A stretch of 64,000 bases of DNA from Salvelinus alpinus (Eukaryota; Chordata; Actinopteri; Salmoniformes; Salmonidae), in NCBI RefSeq assembly GCF_045679555.1, contig NC_092099.1, forward strand, positions 13,654,076-13,718,075. Reading direction: 5' to 3'. Position 1 is the stretch's first letter. Every line of letters begins with the position of its first letter. Below, one piece after another: positions 62,201-64,000 of the stretch. The notes below the pieces were generated by a model, which saw only the letters and a list, made by a program, of their open reading frames with translations, made no database searches and had not been told where the DNA came from. The translations under genes were made by a program, and so were the position numbers.

Positions 62201-63927
62201 GTAATAAGTACCTTGACACAGAATCCATAGTCCGTAGGCGCTCCGTGTATCTTTCTCGCTGATAGTAACGTGTAGACGTCGCCGTCACTGAACTCGGCGA
62301 TGAACTGGAGATGTCTTGGTTCCTGTGAATAGAAAACAAGAAATGTCTCAAATCTCCACATGCCTTTCAGTGTCCCCTTTACGGAACACCCCCCCACCCG
62401 ACGATGCTCCATTTCAACGAGGGGTTGGTTCTTGCATTCCACTGTAGAGTAGACTCAAGTTCCATTACAAATCTAACTATGTGAGGGATCAGGGTAGAAA
62501 TGTGAACAATGCAGGGCTGCCCAGTTTGAAGACAGATGCTAAGCAAATAAAGACTACAATGTCATACTTCTTGGCCATTATGTACACACAGACGTACATC
62601 TGTGTGAGCTTAGTGGGCCGGTCAACGTAAGGAAAAGCTAGCAGTTAAGGCATGTGGTATAATGCGAGTCTGTAGTATGTTGGTCACTGTGACAATAGTA
62701 AAGAGGGAGTAGCTTGGAGTTTTTGTCTGCATCACAAATGGCACCCTACTCCCTTTACAGCAAACTACTTTTGACAAGAGCCCTATGAGTCTAAGAGCAC
62801 TGGACAGGGAATAGGGCGCCATTTGGGACAAAGATTCCCATCAACCTGGTCCATTGTGATCACAGAATAAAAAGAGCTTGTTGTTTTTGCTGCAGACTCG
62901 TTAAAATGGAGAGGTGGGAACACTTCAACATAGTCAAGCAAATAATACTGCCCTATCCATTACACTGTAGGTGTGGCTAGTGTTTGACATAGGACCAAAT
63001 ATGTGACAAAGTGATAAGAGCTCTATTTATACAATAAGAACACTGTCAGGGAGCCAAGGCAAAAGAGATTTACCAAGCAGAGAAGCACAAAGTAAACCAT
63101 TGTTCAAACTTGGTGGGACTGCGACACAACATTCTCACTTCTGTGGCACAGTGTAAAGAACGGGTAGCTATAGTTGTCTGTGTTTGTGTTGTCTGATTGA
63201 CTGGCAATGTGTAGGGCCAAAACCAATTTACACATCATAAATCCCTTCATATCAAACTAAAAGAATGAAGTCAGATCTTACTTCTCTAATTGCGTCACCT
63301 ATATTTGAGATAGCAAACCGAGGTCTTTTTGTGTTCTAGTGTCTTCTGTTTTTGGGAGAGGGAGAAGTGGTTGGCTTGGCACAGCGCTGTGCAGGTCTAA
63401 GCCTCACCTGTCAGCGGTGGGTGTTGAGGGCTCAGTCCCTGGCAGTGGCATGCCAGCTGAGCTAAGGGAAATCTAGCTCAACCAGTTACACAAAGCAGCC
63501 AGGAGACAAGAGCGAGCTAGTCCCCTACACCACTCTGGCACATTGACACAGACTTATCAAATGATCCCATAGAGCAGCCAGTAAAAACAAGTTCAATTAT
63601 CTCCTAAAATCTATTTGCTTTTTGCAAAAACATACTTTTTGCTTTTTAACATACATAATTATTTTGGGAAGGAAATCTATTCCATTCATATTGTAATGAA
63701 TTCATGTTATATTGAAATCTGGAAAACTTGACAGATACTTAGGAAACATTTATTGAATGCACACTAATTTATCAATGATATTGACTGACCTTTGATGTCC
63801 CCTTGTTGGAGAAGTAGAGACCTGACCTCCTCAAGACAAAGTAGAACTTCTTCCAAGACTTCCTGCCTTGTTCTTTGGCATGGAGGTGCCCATGGATCTC
63901 TGGACAAGTGCTCGAGTTGAGAAAAGT
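59150..63927 (-). CDS. grb14: grb14, C-terminal nine coding exons (PH, BPS and SH2 domains)
   Basis: An adaptor of the Grb7/10/14 family that binds the activated insulin receptor at the membrane and inhibits its kinase. Minus-strand exons: 63790-63927, 62212-62322, 61940-62035, 61777-61836, 60515-60631, 60313-60382, 59645-59732, 59376-59469 and 59150-59296. All have AG/GT borders and compatible phases (0,0,0,0,0,1,0,0 across the eight joins, with the join before 59376-59469 in phase 2-to-1 across GGA). The product is 306 codons plus stop. Order: PH domain (codons about 8-115), linker, BPS (about 136-174) and SH2 (about 204-306). GRB14 is favoured over GRB10 or GRB7 by [37 protein letters not shown] and [19 protein letters not shown]. 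Human GRB14 is 540 residues, so about 230 N-terminal residues (RA domain) lie past 64000. Confidence 0.93.
59376..59469 (-). CDS. grb14: grb14 exon: SH2 phosphotyrosine pocket
   Basis: 94 nt after acceptor ttttcag. It reads [20 protein letters not shown] and then [17 protein letters not shown] is the FLVRES-type motif whose Arg binds phosphotyrosine; HFQI contains the second basic contact. The donor is CCG|gtgagt. Confidence 0.93.
59645..59732 (-). CDS. grb14: grb14 exon: first part of SH2
   Basis: 88 nt starting after acceptor tttgcag. It reads [20 protein letters not shown] and ITQQGLIDG, with the WFH start of the SH2 domain and helix A. The donor is GG|gtgagc, splitting the Gly codon. Confidence 0.93.
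60010..60140 (-). mobile_element. tRNA-derived SINE head in a grb14 intron
   Basis: The minus strand reads ggcggcaggtagcctagcgg (A box) and the B-box-like region to ttgagcaaggcgcttaaccc. It lies in the 580-bp intron 59733-60312, same orientation as the gene. Confidence 0.85.
60313..60382 (-). CDS. grb14: grb14 exon: BPS-SH2 linker
   Basis: 70 nt, 23 codons plus one base: [20 protein letters not shown] and then SNI. Acceptor cctttag, donor ATAG|gttagt. The HGSP Ser-rich linker matches GRB14 and not GRB10. Confidence 0.9.
60515..60631 (-). CDS. grb14: grb14 exon: BPS/PIR inhibitory region
   Basis: 39 codons between acceptor tttccag and donor AGG|gtaggc. It holds [20 protein letters not shown] and [19 protein letters not shown]. 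In the known GRB14-insulin receptor complex this segment lies in the kinase substrate groove as a pseudosubstrate. It is strongly conserved here. Confidence 0.95.
61350..61453. mobile_element. Short palindromic MITE fragment in a grb14 intron
   Basis: The text ccctatatagtgcactactt, then tagggccctggtcaaaaagg, belongs to the salmonid repeat whose ends read atggcaccctattccct. It lies in the 1145-bp intron 60632-61776. Confidence 0.7.
61777..61836 (-). CDS. grb14: grb14 exon: PH-BPS linker
   Basis: 20 codons, [20 protein letters not shown], between acceptor gttgcag and donor ATG|gtaagt. YGMQLYQN is diagnostic for the family. The part after it is short and Lys/Gln-rich where mammalian GRB14 has a longer Ser-rich stretch. 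Confidence 0.9.
61940..62035 (-). CDS. grb14: grb14 exon: end of PH domain
   Basis: 32 codons, acceptor cctccag and donor AAG|gtagtc. It contains [20 protein letters not shown] followed by LFK, the C-terminal helix of the PH domain with its conserved Trp. Confidence 0.93.
62212..62322 (-). CDS. grb14: grb14 exon: middle of PH domain
   Basis: 37 codons, acceptor ttcacag and donor AAG|gtactt. It begins [20 protein letters not shown] and ends [12 protein letters not shown]. The EPRHLQF and HGAPT.YGFC pattern is that of GRB14. Confidence 0.93.
62323..63789 (-). other. Largest grb14 intron inside the window
   Basis: This 1467-bp intron contains one MITE (62730-62832) and otherwise anonymous sequence. 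No additional exon with a family motif was found. Confidence 0.6.
62730..62832. mobile_element. Short palindromic MITE in a grb14 intron
   Basis: Left end cacaaatggcaccctactcc and right end ggaatagggcgccatttggg are inverted with few mismatches; the interior contains actacttttgacaagagccc. Same family as 61350-61453. Confidence 0.8.
63790..63927 (-). CDS. grb14: grb14 exon: start of PH domain
   Basis: 46 codons from the acceptor tccgacag to the donor AAG|gtcagt. It reads [20 protein letters not shown] and then [20 protein letters not shown], the first strands of the PH domain. It is in phase 0 at both ends. The intron upstream runs out of the window. Confidence 0.93.
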
Positions 63928-64000
63928 CTGTCGGACAGAAAACAGTCCGTAAATACTTTAGCAGCACCACTGAAGGGCTGTTTCCTGGACACAGATTAAG

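Noticed and set aside
63764..63970. Alternative frame through the first grb14 exon
   Set aside because: The frame with [12 protein letters not shown] matches the PH domain of GRB14 and joins in phase; the long open frame is its shifted shadow.

Overview
The window looks like a piece of a salmonid fish genome (Salmo, Oncorhynchus or Salvelinus type). It carries tRNA-derived SINEs of the HpaI family with their LINE-shared 3' tail, many Tc1-like transposons of the families that crowd salmonid genomes, palindromic MITEs typical of these fish, and long TATG and GT microsatellites. There are no operons or prokaryotic features. The only host gene I can support is the 3' half of grb14 on the minus strand, at the right-hand end.

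Layout. Positions 1-4890 hold a decayed minus-strand non-LTR retrotransposon (endonuclease and reverse transcriptase remnants), split by a 1-kb TTAA-flanked MITE. Positions 4912-8610 hold one Tc1 fragment and two full-length Tc1-like elements embedded in a TATG microsatellite. From 8611 to about 26880 the sequence is mostly anonymous and AT-rich. It contains an LTR-like fragment (11053-11467), an aberrant SINE with a triplicated internal promoter box (13440-13885), a reverse HpaI SINE, a 1.26-kb TIR element (16826-18088) and a Tc1 element inserted beside another Tc1 fragment (18432-20723). Positions 26890-31866 are bounded by a pair of inverted repeats. Between them lie LINE ORF1/endonuclease pieces (with an SGNH esterase domain) and two parts of a Tc1-like element. 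Positions 32385-34081 hold a MITE, a nearly perfect 144-bp-arm hairpin and a 5'-truncated Tc1 element. Positions 34082-58410 are desert with scattered elements: a hAT-like MITE with 8-bp target duplication, a nested Tc1 pair, several palindromic MITEs, SINEs, and internally deleted Tc1 derivatives that keep at most the DNA-binding end.

Nine coding exons of grb14 lie between 59150 and 63927 (minus strand). They join in frame to 306 codons plus stop and encode the PH domain, the BPS/PIR insulin-receptor-inhibitory region and the SH2 domain. The N-terminal RA domain exons must lie beyond 64000. The absence of any other host gene in the 59 kb downstream fits the known large intergenic interval next to GRB14 on the FIGN side in vertebrates. 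That placement is inference.

All transposase and retrotransposon reading frames seen here are broken, so apart from grb14 the window encodes no intact protein that I can support.
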